A stretch of DNA of 32,582 nucleotides from an uncultured Oscillospiraceae bacterium. Its GTDB lineage: Bacteria > Bacillota > Clostridia > Oscillospirales > Ruminococcaceae. The notes under the pieces are model-generated. The model saw only the letters and a list, made by a program, of their open reading frames with translations, ran no database searches and was not told the DNA's origin. How positions within the stretch are numbered: position 1 is the first letter of the stretch; the number at the start of each line of letters is the position of its first letter. The stretch covers positions 1 to 32,582 of the forward strand of contig CASGDD010000031.1 of assembly GCA_949300115.1 (NCBI GenBank), written 5' to 3'. Shown here piece by piece: positions 14,703-23,547 of the stretch. Made by a program: the position numbers and the translations under genes.

Positions 14703-15687
14703 GCCCAGACCGGGCCTGGTCCTGGCCGTCCTTTCGGCCGCCGTGCTGCTCAGTGCGGTGCTCGGCCTGCTCTGTGGATCGGTCGGGATGGATGTTGTCA
14801 AGGCGGCGCGTGACCTCTGTACCGGGGTCGCCTCCGCCGAAGCGACCATCCTGCTGCACGTCCGGCTGCCCCGGATGCTGGGCGGACTGGCGGCGGGCGG
14901 TGCGTTGGCTATGGCGGGCGTCATCATCCAGGCGATGCTCGGCAACCCGTTGGCGGGCCCCAATATCATCGGCGTCAACGCGGGTGCCGGCATGGCCGCG
15001 GTCATCTGCTGCGCGGTGCTGCCGACCGCGGTGGGGGTGCTGCCGCTGGCGTCGCTGATCGGGGCCTTCGGGGCGATGGCGCTCGTCTATACCGTCGCCC
15101 GCAAGACCGGTGCCAGCCGGATCACCCTGGTGCTGGCCGGTGTCATCATCAACAGCATGTTGGGCGCGGTGTCCGATTCGATCACCACCCTGATGCCCGA
15201 CGTGCTGGTGGGCGCCAATACCTTCCGGATGGGGAGTCTGTCGGGGGTGACGCTGGCGAGTCTGCTGCCGGCCCTGGTTTTGATCCTGCCGGCGGCGGTG
15301 GTGACCCTTTTTCTCTCGAATGAGTTGGATGTGCTGTCGCTCGGCGACGACACCGCCCGCACCCTCGGCATGTCGGTGCGGCCGATGCGGCTGGTATTTA
15401 TGATTCTGGCAGCCGCGCTGTCGGGCGGTTCGGTGAGTTTTTGCGGCCTGCTCGGCTTTGTCGGGCTGATTGTGCCGCATATGGCCCGGGCGCTGGTGGG
15501 CACCGAAAGCCGGCTGCTGCTGCCGGCATCGGGACTGCTTGGGGCGAGCTTTCTCTGCCTCTGCGACCTGCTGACCCGGATCATCTTTGCACCCTTTGAA
15601 TTTCCGGTTGGCATCATCATGGCCTTTTTGGGCGGCCCCTTTTTCCTCTGGCTGCTGATCCGGCAGAAGGGGGGCAAGCGGATATGA
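14665..15687 (+). CDS. btuC: FecCD-family ABC permease (BtuC-like)
   Basis: Encodes 340 residues with about ten membrane helices. Family marks are VRLPRMLGGLAAGGALAMAG, GNPLAGPNIIGVNAGAG, the SFCGLLGFVGLIVPHMARAL coupling-helix region and the C-terminal LPVG-type EFPVGIIMAFLGGPFF. The frame stays open upstream, but ATG 14665 is preceded by GGGGGGA (14653-14659) and gives a normal N-terminus. It overlaps the binding-protein gene by 38 nt, and its TGA overlaps the ATPase start (ATGA). It forms the membrane channel of the importer. Confidence 0.87.
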   Translation: MTTSRISSIRKHKPRPGLVLAVLSAAVLLSAVLGLLCGSVGMDVVKAARDLCTGVASAEATILLHVRLPRMLGGLAAGGALAMAGVIIQAMLGNPLAGPNIIGVNAGAGMAAVICCAVLPTAVGVLPLASLIGAFGAMALVYTVARKTGASRITLVLAGVIINSMLGAVSDSITTLMPDVLVGANTFRMGSLSGVTLASLLPALVLILPAAVVTLFLSNELDVLSLGDDTARTLGMSVRPMRLVFMILAAALSGGSVSFCGLLGFVGLIVPHMARALVGTESRLLLPASGLLGASFLCLCDLLTRIIFAPFEFPVGIIMAFLGGPFFLWLLIRQKGGKRI

Positions 15688-16439
15688 TCGAGCTTACAGC
15701 CGTCACCGCCGGCTATGGCGGGGAGGACAAGCTCCATGACATCCATCTGCGGCTGCGAGACGGGGAGATTCATACCATCGTCGGACCGAACGGCTGCGGA
15801 AAAAGCACGCTGCTCAAGGTTCTCTGCGGCCTGCTTTCCCCCTCCGCCGGCAGGGTGCTGGTCGAAGGCCGGCCGGTCGGATCGTATACCCCGCGCGAGC
15901 TGGCCCGGCGGGTCGCCTATCTGCCGCAGGGCAGGGATATCCCGAGCATCACCGTCGGCAGGCTGGTGCTGCACGGACGGTTTCCCTACCTCAGCTATCC
16001 CCGTCACTACCGGGAGGAGGACCGCGCGGCCGCGAGGGAGGCGATGACCCGCACCGGCGTGCTTGGCTATGCCGAAACGCCGATGGCGTCGCTGTCGGGC
16101 GGCGAGCGGCAGAAGGTCTATATCGCGATGGCACTGGCCCAGGGGACGCCGGTCATCCTGCTCGATGAACCGACCACCTATCTCGATATCGGCCATCAGC
16201 TCGAGCTGATGCGGCTGGTACAGGGGCTGACGGCGGAGGGCAAGACGGTGGTGCTGGTACTGCACGACCTCGACCTGGCGCTGCGCTTTTCCGACCGGGT
16301 CACCGTGATGCAGCAGGGCCGGATTGTCGCCGGCGGCCGGCCCGCCGAGGTGGCAGCGGGCGGACAGCTGGAGGCGGTTTTTGGCGTTCACATCGGCCAT
16401 ACCGATGACGATGGCATACGACATTACTATTTTGAATAG
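15684..16439 (+). CDS. btuD: ABC importer ATPase (BtuD/FecE-like)
   Basis: Encodes 251 residues. The Walker A motif is GPNGCGKST, the Q-loop lies in YLPQG, the signature is LSGGERQKV, Walker B is VILLDEPTTYLD and the switch His is in VLHDLDLALRFSD, so a complete ATPase is encoded. The start overlaps the permease stop by four bases. It powers import with the two preceding gene products; a BtuCDF assembly is the simplest reading given the riboswitch. Confidence 0.88.
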   Translation: MIELTAVTAGYGGEDKLHDIHLRLRDGEIHTIVGPNGCGKSTLLKVLCGLLSPSAGRVLVEGRPVGSYTPRELARRVAYLPQGRDIPSITVGRLVLHGRFPYLSYPRHYREEDRAAAREAMTRTGVLGYAETPMASLSGGERQKVYIAMALAQGTPVILLDEPTTYLDIGHQLELMRLVQGLTAEGKTVVLVLHDLDLALRFSDRVTVMQQGRIVAGGRPAEVAAGGQLEAVFGVHIGHTDDDGIRHYYFE

Positions 16440-16451
16440 GAGGGACAGGCT

Positions 16452-17240
16452 GTGACAGGAATTTTACTGGTCTGTTTTGGCACCACCCGCGAGGAGGCTC
16501 GCCTCGACAGTGTGGAAGCGTTGTACACCACCTTCCGGGAGAACTACCCGGCTCTGCGGGTCACCCGGGCCTACACCAGCCCGACGGTGCGGCGGGTGCT
16601 GGCCGAACGGGGGATCGAGGTGCCCGGGGTCGAGGAAGCGCTGCGGGAGATGGCCGAGGCGGGGGTCAGCGATCTGGTGGTTCAGCCGGGCCATCTGCTC
16701 TACGGCGACGACTACCGGACGCTGGAGACCCAGCTGCTCCCCCATCGCGCGGCGTTCCACAACCTGCTGTTGGCCAAACCGCTGCTTGCCGGCATCGAGG
16801 ATCTGCGGTCCCTTGCCTGGCTGCTCGCCGGACGCTATCCGGCGGAGGAGGCAAGCTGTTTCGTATGGGTGGGCCACGGCTCGGAGACGTTTGCCAACTG
16901 TGTCTATCCGGCGCTGCAGACGATCTTCTGGGAGCAGGGCCGCACCGATATGCTGGTCGGGACGGTCTCGGCCTATCCCGACTGTGAGACGGTGCTGCGG
17001 CAGATCCAGCGGGCGGGCTATCGCAAAGTCCAGCTGATGCCGCTCATGCTGACAGCGGGCGATCATGCGGTCCATGATATCGCGGGCGAGGCGGCGGACA
17101 GCTGGCGGAGCCGTCTGCAGGAGGCCGGGCTGGAGGTTTCGGTTTCCTTAAAAGGTCTCGGCAGCATGGCGTCCGTCCGGGCGCTCTATCTGCGCCACAC
17201 CGATGAAGCGCTGGAAAAAGCCGGTTATCATGTCCTTTGA
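16452..17240 (+). CDS. cbiK: Anaerobic sirohydrochlorin cobaltochelatase
   Basis: Encodes 262 residues. CbiK inserts Co2+ into sirohydrochlorin (factor II), the first dedicated step of the anaerobic cobalamin pathway. N-terminal GILLVCFGTTREEAR, and the two metal-site histidines His142 (WVGHGSE) and His205 (TAGDHAVHDIA), correspond to His145 and His207 of Salmonella CbiK. The start is GTG 16452 with AGGAGG at 16439-16444. It follows the importer ATPase by 12 nt. There is no signal peptide, so it is cytoplasmic, unlike the exported CbiKp form of sulfate reducers. Confidence 0.93.
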   Translation: MTGILLVCFGTTREEARLDSVEALYTTFRENYPALRVTRAYTSPTVRRVLAERGIEVPGVEEALREMAEAGVSDLVVQPGHLLYGDDYRTLETQLLPHRAAFHNLLLAKPLLAGIEDLRSLAWLLAGRYPAEEASCFVWVGHGSETFANCVYPALQTIFWEQGRTDMLVGTVSAYPDCETVLRQIQRAGYRKVQLMPLMLTAGDHAVHDIAGEAADSWRSRLQEAGLEVSVSLKGLGSMASVRALYLRHTDEALEKAGYHVL

Positions 17241-18369
17241 GCGGTATGTCTGGCAGGGGACCCGGCGGCTGCGCTGCGGCTATACGACGGGGAGCTGTGC
17301 GGCTCTGGCAGCCGGCGCTGCCTGCCGGATGCTGCTCTCCCAGCGGACGGTGGATACCGCTGCATTGACAACCCCGGGTGGGGTAGGTATTGAAGTTCCG
17401 CTGATCGATCCCGTCTGGGACGCTAGCCATGCCCGCTGTGCGGTGCGCAAGGACGGCGGCGATGATATCGACGCGACCGATGGGCTGCTCATCTATGCGG
17501 AGGTCCGCCGGATGGAGGCCCCGGGTGTCACGATCGAGGGCGGCCGGGGCGTCGGACGGGTCACCCGGCCCGGTCTCGATCAGCCGGTCGGGGCGGCCGC
17601 CATCAATCGGATCCCCCGCGCGATGATTCGGGCGGCGGTGGCCGAGGCCTGCAGGTGCTGCGGCTATACCGGCGGGATCGTGGTGACGCTGGAGGTTCCC
17701 GAAGGGGAACGGGTGGCCGCGCGTACCTTCAATCCCCGGCTGGGGATCGAGGGCGGCATCTCGATCCTCGGTACCAGCGGGATTGTGGAGCCCCGCAGCC
17801 TGCAGGCGTTGGCCGATACGCTGGCGCTCGAGATTGCCCAGCAGGCGGCGCTCGGCGTCCGGCAGCTGCTGCTGGTGCCGGGCAACTACGGGGAGGATTT
17901 TGTCCGCGCCGGCCGGCACTGGCTGCCCGACTGGCCGGTTGTCACCTGCGCCAACTTCGTCGGGCAGGCGGTGGACGGTGCCGTTCGGGAGGGAATGGCG
18001 GCGGTGCTCCTGGTCGGCCATGCCGGCAAGCTGGTCAAGGTGGCCGGCGGGGTGATGGATACCCACTCGCACACCGCCGACTGCCGGCTTGAATTGATGG
18101 CCGCCCATGCCGCCTGGCTGGGTGCGCCGCAGCCGGTGATCCGGCAGCTGATGGAGGCAGCGACCACCGAGGCGGGTTTTTCGATTTTGCAGCAAGTGGG
18201 ACTGATGGAGGCGACATCGGGCAGGCTGCTCGAAGCGATCGAAGATCATCTCGCGAGGCGGGCGGGGGATGCGCTGCAGATTGGCGCGGTGATGTTTGAC
18301 CATACCCACGGGCTGCTCGGTGTTGGCAAGCATGCCCGGCGGATACTGGAAGGGAGAGAGAACGGATGA
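17230..18369 (+). CDS. cbiD: Cobalt-precorrin-5B C1-methyltransferase
   Basis: Encodes 379 residues from ATG 17230; an in-frame ATG at 17203 would add nine residues. CbiD methylates C1 of cobalt-precorrin-5B in the oxygen-independent route. Family landmarks are LRCGYTTGSCAALAAGAA at the N-terminus, RKDGGDDIDATDG, VGRVTRPGLDQPVGAAAIN, FNPRLGIEGGISILGTSGIVEP, GNYGEDF and HAGKLVKVAGGVMDTHS. It overlaps the cbiK end by 11 nt (38 nt with the upstream start) and shares ATGA with cbiL. Confidence 0.93.
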   Translation: MSFERYVWQGTRRLRCGYTTGSCAALAAGAACRMLLSQRTVDTAALTTPGGVGIEVPLIDPVWDASHARCAVRKDGGDDIDATDGLLIYAEVRRMEAPGVTIEGGRGVGRVTRPGLDQPVGAAAINRIPRAMIRAAVAEACRCCGYTGGIVVTLEVPEGERVAARTFNPRLGIEGGISILGTSGIVEPRSLQALADTLALEIAQQAALGVRQLLLVPGNYGEDFVRAGRHWLPDWPVVTCANFVGQAVDGAVREGMAAVLLVGHAGKLVKVAGGVMDTHSHTADCRLELMAAHAAWLGAPQPVIRQLMEAATTEAGFSILQQVGLMEATSGRLLEAIEDHLARRAGDALQIGAVMFDHTHGLLGVGKHARRILEGRENG

Positions 18370-19055
18370 ACAAGGCGACGCTCTATGGGGTGGGCATCGG
18401 ACCGGGCGATCCCGAGCTGATCACCCTCCGGGCGCTGCGTATTCTCGAGCGCTGTCCGGTGATTGCGGTGCCCGAAACACCGCGGGGCGGAACGTTGGCG
18501 CTCGATATCCTGTCGCAGGTGGTGACACTTCGGGATAAGCGGGTGGTGCATCTGCCCTTTGCGATGACCCGTGACCGGGAGGCGATGGCCCGCTGCCATC
18601 AGGCGGCGGTCAGGCAGCTCTGCCAGCTGTTGTCGGAGGGCGGGGATGTCGCCGTCCCCAATCTGGGGGATGTCTCGATCTATGCCACCTTCGGTTACCT
18701 GATCGAACCGGTGCAGCAGGCGGGCTATCCGGTGCAGCTCATCCCCGGCGTCCCCAGCTTCTGCGCGGTTGCGGCCGCACTGGGCATCAGCTTGACCGAA
18801 GCGAACCAGCCGCTCCATCTGCTGCCGGGCGGCGGCGAGGGGCTCCAGGATGCGCTGCGGCTGCCGGGGACCAAGGTGCTGATGAAGTCGGGCAGGCAGC
18901 TGCCGGCCGTCAAGGCGGCACTGCAGGAGGCCGGCGTGGCCGGCCGGGCGATGTTCGTGCAGAATTGCGGCCTGCCGGATGAACGGATCGGATGGTCGGC
19001 CGATGCGATGTCGGACGATCTCGGCTATTTTACGACCATTGTGGTGAAGGGGTGA
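18366..19055 (+). CDS. cbiL: Cobalt-factor II C20-methyltransferase
   Basis: Encodes 229 residues of the tetrapyrrole methylase fold (SAM-dependent). N-terminal LYGVGIGPGDPELITLRALR is the first glycine-rich motif; AVPNLGDVSIYATFGYL and VQLIPGVPSFCAVAAALG are the LGDxSxY and P-G-x-x-S-x-x-A motifs. The DVSIY-TFGYL pattern distinguishes CbiL/CobI from the other methylases here. It overlaps the cbiD stop by ATGA. Confidence 0.92.
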   Translation: MNKATLYGVGIGPGDPELITLRALRILERCPVIAVPETPRGGTLALDILSQVVTLRDKRVVHLPFAMTRDREAMARCHQAAVRQLCQLLSEGGDVAVPNLGDVSIYATFGYLIEPVQQAGYPVQLIPGVPSFCAVAAALGISLTEANQPLHLLPGGGEGLQDALRLPGTKVLMKSGRQLPAVKAALQEAGVAGRAMFVQNCGLPDERIGWSADAMSDDLGYFTTIVVKG

Positions 19056-19060
19056 GCGGC

Positions 19061-19828
19061 ATGGTGAGCTTTGTGGGCGCCGGACCGGGTGCGGCCGATC
19101 TGATTACCCTGCGGGGGCTGCGCCGGATCGAGGCGGCCGGCTGCATCATCTACGCGGGGAGTCTTGTCAATCCCGCACTGCTGGCGGATGCGAAAGCCGA
19201 CTGCGAGATCCACAACAGCGCCGAGATGACGTTGGAAGAGGTTGTCGCGGTGATCGAAGACGCCCACCGGCGGGGGCTTGCCATCGTTCGGCTGCATACC
19301 GGCGACCCCTCGGTCTATGGGGCGATCCGGGAGCAGATGGACGCCCTGCGGGCGCGGGGCATTCCGTTCGAGGTGATCCCCGGTGTTTCCAGCTTTTGCG
19401 GCGCGGCGGCAGCCCTCGAGGCGGAGTATACCCTGCCGGGGATCAGCCAGAGCGTGGTCATCACCCGGATGGCGGGCCGTACCCCGGTGCCCGAACGGGA
19501 GAGCATCCGCGCCTTTGCCGCCCATCGCTGCAGCATGGCCATTTTCCTCAGTGCCGGTATGCTAGAGGCGCTCAGCCGGGAGCTGATCGAGGGGGGATAT
19601 CCTCCCGAAACCCCGGCAGCCCTCGTCTACAAGGCGAGCTGGCCGGAGGAGAAGATCGTGCACACCACCTTGGCGGAACTGTCCGAAGCGGGCCGCCTGT
19701 CGGGCATCCGCAAGACGGCGCTCGTCCTGGTGGGGGATTTTCTGGGGGATCGGTACGACCGCAGCCAGCTCTATCATCCCGATTTTTCCACCGAATACCG
19801 GCAGGCCAAGGGCGGGATGGAAGGATGA
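19061..19828 (+). CDS. cbiF: Cobalt-precorrin-4 C11-methyltransferase
   Basis: Encodes 255 residues. The tetrapyrrole methylase motifs are VSFVGAGPGAADLITLRGL, IIYAGSLVNPALL (typical of CbiF/CobM), RLHTGDPSVYGAIREQM and VIPGVSSFCGAAAALEAEYT, then a C-terminal KASWPEEKIVHTTL. ATG 19061 is chosen, with AAGGGG eight bases upstream; GTG 19052 is a weaker alternative overlapping the cbiL stop. Its TGA overlaps the cbiG ATG. Confidence 0.93.
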   Translation: MVSFVGAGPGAADLITLRGLRRIEAAGCIIYAGSLVNPALLADAKADCEIHNSAEMTLEEVVAVIEDAHRRGLAIVRLHTGDPSVYGAIREQMDALRARGIPFEVIPGVSSFCGAAAALEAEYTLPGISQSVVITRMAGRTPVPERESIRAFAAHRCSMAIFLSAGMLEALSRELIEGGYPPETPAALVYKASWPEEKIVHTTLAELSEAGRLSGIRKTALVLVGDFLGDRYDRSQLYHPDFSTEYRQAKGGMEG

Positions 19829-20838
19829 TCGGGCGGATGGAAGCCATCGCCTTCACCGAACGGGGCGAGCGGCTGCTCCGTTCGATCGAACTCCCCGGCT
19901 GGACCATCGGGGTTTCCCGCGGCTATGGGGCGGGGAAGACGCCGCTGGCGGACTGGACGGAAGCGGCCTTCCGGCAGGCGGATGCGCTGCTCTTTGCCGG
20001 TGCGGCTGCGATCGCCGTGCGGGCGGTGGCACCCCATCTCGGGAGCAAGCTGTCCGATCCCGCCGTACTGGCGGTGGATGAGGGGGGACAGTTTGTCATC
20101 CCGCTGCTCTCCGGCCATATCGGCGGCGCCAACCGGCTGGCGGAGCGGCTGGCGGCCGCCATCGGGGCGACCCCGGTGATCACCACCGCAACCGACCGGC
20201 GCGGTCTGTTTGCGGTCGACAGCTGGGCGGTCGAGCAGCGATTGGCGATTGTCCATCCCGCGGCGATCAAGAGGGTCTCCGCCCGGCTGCTGGCGGGTCA
20301 ACCGGTCAGGGCCGGCGGCGATTTTCCCGTCCTCGGTACCCCGCCCAGGGGCGTCGTCTGGACGGAGGAGGATGCTGGAGCGGATATCCTGCTGTCGATC
20401 GAGGACCGGTCGGATACCGGGCAGCTGCAGCTCGTCCCGCCGGCGGTGGTGCTCGGCATCGGCTGTCGCCGGGGCATCGGCGGCCTTGCCATCGAACGGG
20501 CGGTGTCCCGGACGCTTGCGCAGCATCGGCTGCGTCCGGAGGCGGTATCGGCGGTCTGCAGCATCGATTGCAAGCGGGAGGAGGCGGGACTGCTGGCCTT
20601 CTGCCGCCGGTGGAATCTGCCGTTTCAGACCTATACCGCCGGGGAACTCGCGGGCGTCGCAGGAGATTTTTCCCGCTCGGATTTTGTGCGGGCGTCCGTC
20701 GGGGTGGACAACGTCTGCGAACGGGCGGCGGTGCTCGGCAGCGGCGGCCGGCTGTTGTTTCGCAAGACGGCGATGGACGGCGTAACCGTTGCGGCGGCGC
20801 GTAAACCCCTTACGATCAGATGGGAGGAAGGCGAATGA
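19825..20838 (+). CDS. cbiG: Cobalt-precorrin-5A hydrolase
   Basis: Encodes 337 residues. CbiG opens the delta-lactone and removes C20 as acetaldehyde during ring contraction in the anaerobic pathway. The N-terminal domain has FAGAAAIAVRAVAPHL and DEGGQFVIPLLSGHIGGANR; the C-terminal CobE/CbiG domain starts near residue 210 with VVLGIGCRRGIG and includes a SVGVDNVCERAAVL segment. ATG 19825 overlaps the cbiF stop in an ATGA; ATG 19837 is a second in-frame choice. Confidence 0.92.
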   Translation: MIGRMEAIAFTERGERLLRSIELPGWTIGVSRGYGAGKTPLADWTEAAFRQADALLFAGAAAIAVRAVAPHLGSKLSDPAVLAVDEGGQFVIPLLSGHIGGANRLAERLAAAIGATPVITTATDRRGLFAVDSWAVEQRLAIVHPAAIKRVSARLLAGQPVRAGGDFPVLGTPPRGVVWTEEDAGADILLSIEDRSDTGQLQLVPPAVVLGIGCRRGIGGLAIERAVSRTLAQHRLRPEAVSAVCSIDCKREEAGLLAFCRRWNLPFQTYTAGELAGVAGDFSRSDFVRASVGVDNVCERAAVLGSGGRLLFRKTAMDGVTVAAARKPLTIRWEEGE

Positions 20839-21563
20839 ACAAGCTCTATGTGGTGGGTATCGGACCGGGCGACCTGCGTTCCCTCTCGGAGGCGGCGCGT
20901 ATGGCGCTGCTGTCGGCCGACCTGCTCTGCGGCTATACCGTCTATATCGATCTCGTGCGGCCGCTCTGTCCCGGGACACCGGTACTGACGACGGCGATGA
21001 CCGAGGAGATCACCCGCTGTCGGATGGCACTCGCGGCGGCCGAGGAGGGGCGGACGGTGGCAATGGTCTGCAGCGGCGACGCCGGTATCTACGGCATGGC
21101 CGGCCCCATTCTCGAGTTGGCGCCCGACTATCCCCATGTATCGGTCGAGGTGATTCCCGGTATCACGGCGGCCTCCAGCGGCGCGGCGCTGCTGGGTGCG
21201 CCGCTGATGCAGGATTTCGCGGTCCTCTCGCTCAGCGACCGGCTGATCCCCTGGGAGAAGATTGAACGGCGGCTTGCGGCTGCGGCGGAAGCCGAACTGG
21301 TGCTCTGCCTTTACAACCCGGCCAGCCACCGGCGCAAGGACCATCTCCGGTGGGCCTGCGACCGGCTGCTTACCCTCCTGCCGCCCGAGACGGTCTGCGG
21401 CTGGGTGCGCCGGGTTGGAAGAGAAGGGGAGGCGCATGGGGTGCTGACCCTGGCCGAGCTGCGCGATTTTCCGGCCGATATGTTTACGACCGTTTTTGTC
21501 GGTACCCGGGAGACCCGCCTGGTCGATGGACGGATGGTCACCCCCCGAGGGTATCCGCTGTGA
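20835..21563 (+). CDS. cbiH: Cobalt-precorrin-3B C17-methyltransferase
   Basis: Encodes 242 residues of the tetrapyrrole methylase family. LYVVGIGPGDLRSLSEAAR, CGYTVYIDLV, MVCSGDAGIYGMAGPILE, VIPGITAASSGAALLGAPL and LCLYNPASHRRKDHL are the CbiH/CobJ markers. The start ATG 20835 has GGGAGGAAGG just upstream and overlaps the cbiG stop (ATGA). It drives ring contraction together with CbiG. Confidence 0.93.
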   Translation: MNKLYVVGIGPGDLRSLSEAARMALLSADLLCGYTVYIDLVRPLCPGTPVLTTAMTEEITRCRMALAAAEEGRTVAMVCSGDAGIYGMAGPILELAPDYPHVSVEVIPGITAASSGAALLGAPLMQDFAVLSLSDRLIPWEKIERRLAAAAEAELVLCLYNPASHRRKDHLRWACDRLLTLLPPETVCGWVRRVGREGEAHGVLTLAELRDFPADMFTTVFVGTRETRLVDGRMVTPRGYPL

Positions 21564-22330
21564 CGCAGTGGGTGCTGATCTTCGGCGGAACGAGCGAAGC
21601 GGGCCGGCTGATCGAGCTTTTGCAGCCGTTGCCGGTCGAGATGGTCGTCAGTGTGGCCACCGCCTACGGCCATGCGCTGCTGCAGGAGCAGTCCCTCGGG
21701 CCGCGGGTCCGGCTGATCGAGGGCCGGCTGGATCGGCCGGCAATCGAAACGCTGCTGCGTCAGCTGCGGCCGGCGATGGTGCTGGATGCCACCCATCCCT
21801 TTGCCACCGAAGTCACCGCCGCTCTCCGGATGGCCTGTGCGGCGGAGCATGTCCGCTATCTGCGGATTGTCCGGCCGGCAGAGGCGGAGGAAACTGTGGG
21901 AGCGCTCCCCTCGGTCGAGGCGGCTGCGGCCCAGATCGCCCGGCTGCCGGGCCGGGTGCTGCTGACCATCGGCAGCAAACGGCTGGATGCCTTTGTGGGG
22001 GACCCCGGCTTTCCCGACCGCTTCTATCCCCGGGTGCTCCCCTCGACGGAAGCGATTGAACGCTGCCTTGCGCTCGGCTACCGGCAGAGCCACATTCTGG
22101 CCATGCAGGGGCCCTTTTCGACCGAACTCAATGTCGCCCTGCTGCGACAGTATGCGATTGATCTGCTGGTGACCAAGGCAAGCGGCGGGGCCGGCGGTTT
22201 TGCGGAGAAATGGGATGCCTGTAAGCGGACAGGCGCCTCGCTGGTCGTCGTCGGAAGACCGCAGGCGGAAGAAGGCTTGACGGTCGAAGAGGTGGTTTGG
22301 ACGATTCGAAAGGAGCTGGCAGGGGTATGA
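21560..22330 (+). CDS. cbiJ: Cobalt-precorrin-6A reductase
   Basis: Encodes 256 residues from GTG 21560, overlapping the cbiH stop (GTGA). CbiJ/CobK reduces the macrocycle with a nicotinamide cofactor. VLIFGGTSEAGRL is the N-terminal dinucleotide-binding motif; VLDATHPFATEVTAAL, LLTIGSKRLDAF, ILAMQGPFSTELNVALL and LVTKASGGAGGFAEK are conserved blocks. GAGGG precedes the start. No ATG fits better. Confidence 0.92.
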   Translation: MTQWVLIFGGTSEAGRLIELLQPLPVEMVVSVATAYGHALLQEQSLGPRVRLIEGRLDRPAIETLLRQLRPAMVLDATHPFATEVTAALRMACAAEHVRYLRIVRPAEAEETVGALPSVEAAAAQIARLPGRVLLTIGSKRLDAFVGDPGFPDRFYPRVLPSTEAIERCLALGYRQSHILAMQGPFSTELNVALLRQYAIDLLVTKASGGAGGFAEKWDACKRTGASLVVVGRPQAEEGLTVEEVVWTIRKELAGV

Positions 22331-23547
22331 CGGTACATCTGATCGGTATGGGGCCGGGCGCCTCGGCCTTCTGGACCGAATCCGCCCGCCGGCTGCTGGG
22401 ACAGGCGGATGGGCTCATCGGTGCCGCCCGGCTGCTGGAGGGCCTGCCGGAGGGGACGACCGCCCAGCGTTTTGCCGCCACCAAGCCGGAGGCCATCGAG
22501 GCGATTTTGCAGGCACATCCCGCGTGGGAGCAGGTCTGTGTGCTTTTAAGCGGGGATACCGGGCTTTTCAGCGGGGCCAAACGGCTGCGCGAACGGCTGG
22601 ATGGACGCTATGCAGTCGAGGTGCTGCCGGGTATCAGTTCGGCCCAGCTGCTGGCCGCCCGGCTTGGCCGGCCCTGGCAGGACTGGCAGATTGTCAGTGC
22701 CCATGGAGTCGACTGCGCCTACAGCGACCGGCTGGCCGCGGGCCGTCCCACCCTCTTTCTGCTGGGGGTGGATGGGGTCTTGCAACTCTGCTGCGATCTG
22801 ATCCGGGCGGGGCGGGCAGACGCCCGGGTCACCGTCGGCGAGCATCTGTCCTATCCCGACGAACGCATCCGGAGCGGAAGGGCGGATGAGCTGGCGGAGA
22901 TTCCCTTCGATTCACTGAGCGTAGCGCTGGTGGAACCGGCAGAGCAGCCTGTCTGGCCCTATCGGACGGGCGGTATCCCAGACCACTGTTTTATACGGGG
23001 GAAAATCCCGATGACCAAACAGCTGGTGCGGGCAGCCATCCTGGCCAAGCTGCCGCTGCGGGAGGAGGACACCGTCTGGGATATCGGCGCGGGTACCGGT
23101 TCGGTCAGTGTCGAGCTGGCGCGGGCGGTGCCGCGGGGTTCGGTCCACGCCGTCGAACGGACGGAGGAGGGCTGTGCGCTCATCCGCCAGAACCGTGCCC
23201 GCTTCGGCTGCGGCAATCTGCATGTGTACGCGGGCCACGCGTCCGCCTGGGTGGCGTCGCTGCCTACCCCCGACGCCGTCTTTGTCGGCGGAAGCGGCGG
23301 GGAGCTGGAGATGATCCTCCGCACGGCCACCGGCCGCAATCCGCGGGTGCGGGTTGCGTTGACGGCGGTTACGTTGGAAACGCTCGCGCAGGCCGTTCCG
23401 CTTCTGGAGGCGTGCGGTTTGGCCGCGGTCGAGGTCGACCAACTGTCGGTCAGCCATGCCGAGCCGCGGGGTACCCACCGGCTTCTGCGGGCAGAAAATC
23501 CGATCTTTCTCATCTCGGCGAGGGGGGACACCGATGGCCTGTACTGA
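22327..23547 (+). CDS. cbiET: Cobalt-precorrin-7 C5-methyltransferase / C15-methyltransferase-decarboxylase fusion
   Basis: Encodes 406 residues in two domains. Residues 1 to about 205 are a CbiE tetrapyrrole methylase (HLIGMGPGAS, LLSGDTGLFSGAKRL, VLPGISSAQLLAARL). Residues from about 215 are a CbiT SAM-methyltransferase (IRGKIPMTKQLVRAAILAKL, then the SAM motif VWDIGAGTGSVSVELA near residue 250, and DAVFVGGSGGELE). The order equals CobL of the aerobic pathway, a common fusion. ATG 22327 overlaps the cbiJ stop; the end overlaps cbiA by 14 nt. It methylates C5 and C15 and decarboxylates the C12 acetate. Confidence 0.93.
   Translation: MTVHLIGMGPGASAFWTESARRLLGQADGLIGAARLLEGLPEGTTAQRFAATKPEAIEAILQAHPAWEQVCVLLSGDTGLFSGAKRLRERLDGRYAVEVLPGISSAQLLAARLGRPWQDWQIVSAHGVDCAYSDRLAAGRPTLFLLGVDGVLQLCCDLIRAGRADARVTVGEHLSYPDERIRSGRADELAEIPFDSLSVALVEPAEQPVWPYRTGGIPDHCFIRGKIPMTKQLVRAAILAKLPLREEDTVWDIGAGTGSVSVELARAVPRGSVHAVERTEEGCALIRQNRARFGCGNLHVYAGHASAWVASLPTPDAVFVGGSGGELEMILRTATGRNPRVRVALTAVTLETLAQAVPLLEACGLAAVEVDQLSVSHAEPRGTHRLLRAENPIFLISARGDTDGLY

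Noticed and set aside
13467-15005. A 512-residue minus-strand frame across the cobalamin riboswitch and importer genes
   Set aside because: It would read through the riboswitch, terminator and two well-defined genes in antisense; no domain is recognised.
15087-16424. A 445-residue minus-strand frame opposite the importer permease and ATPase
   Set aside because: Shadow frame of two well-supported genes in high-GC DNA.
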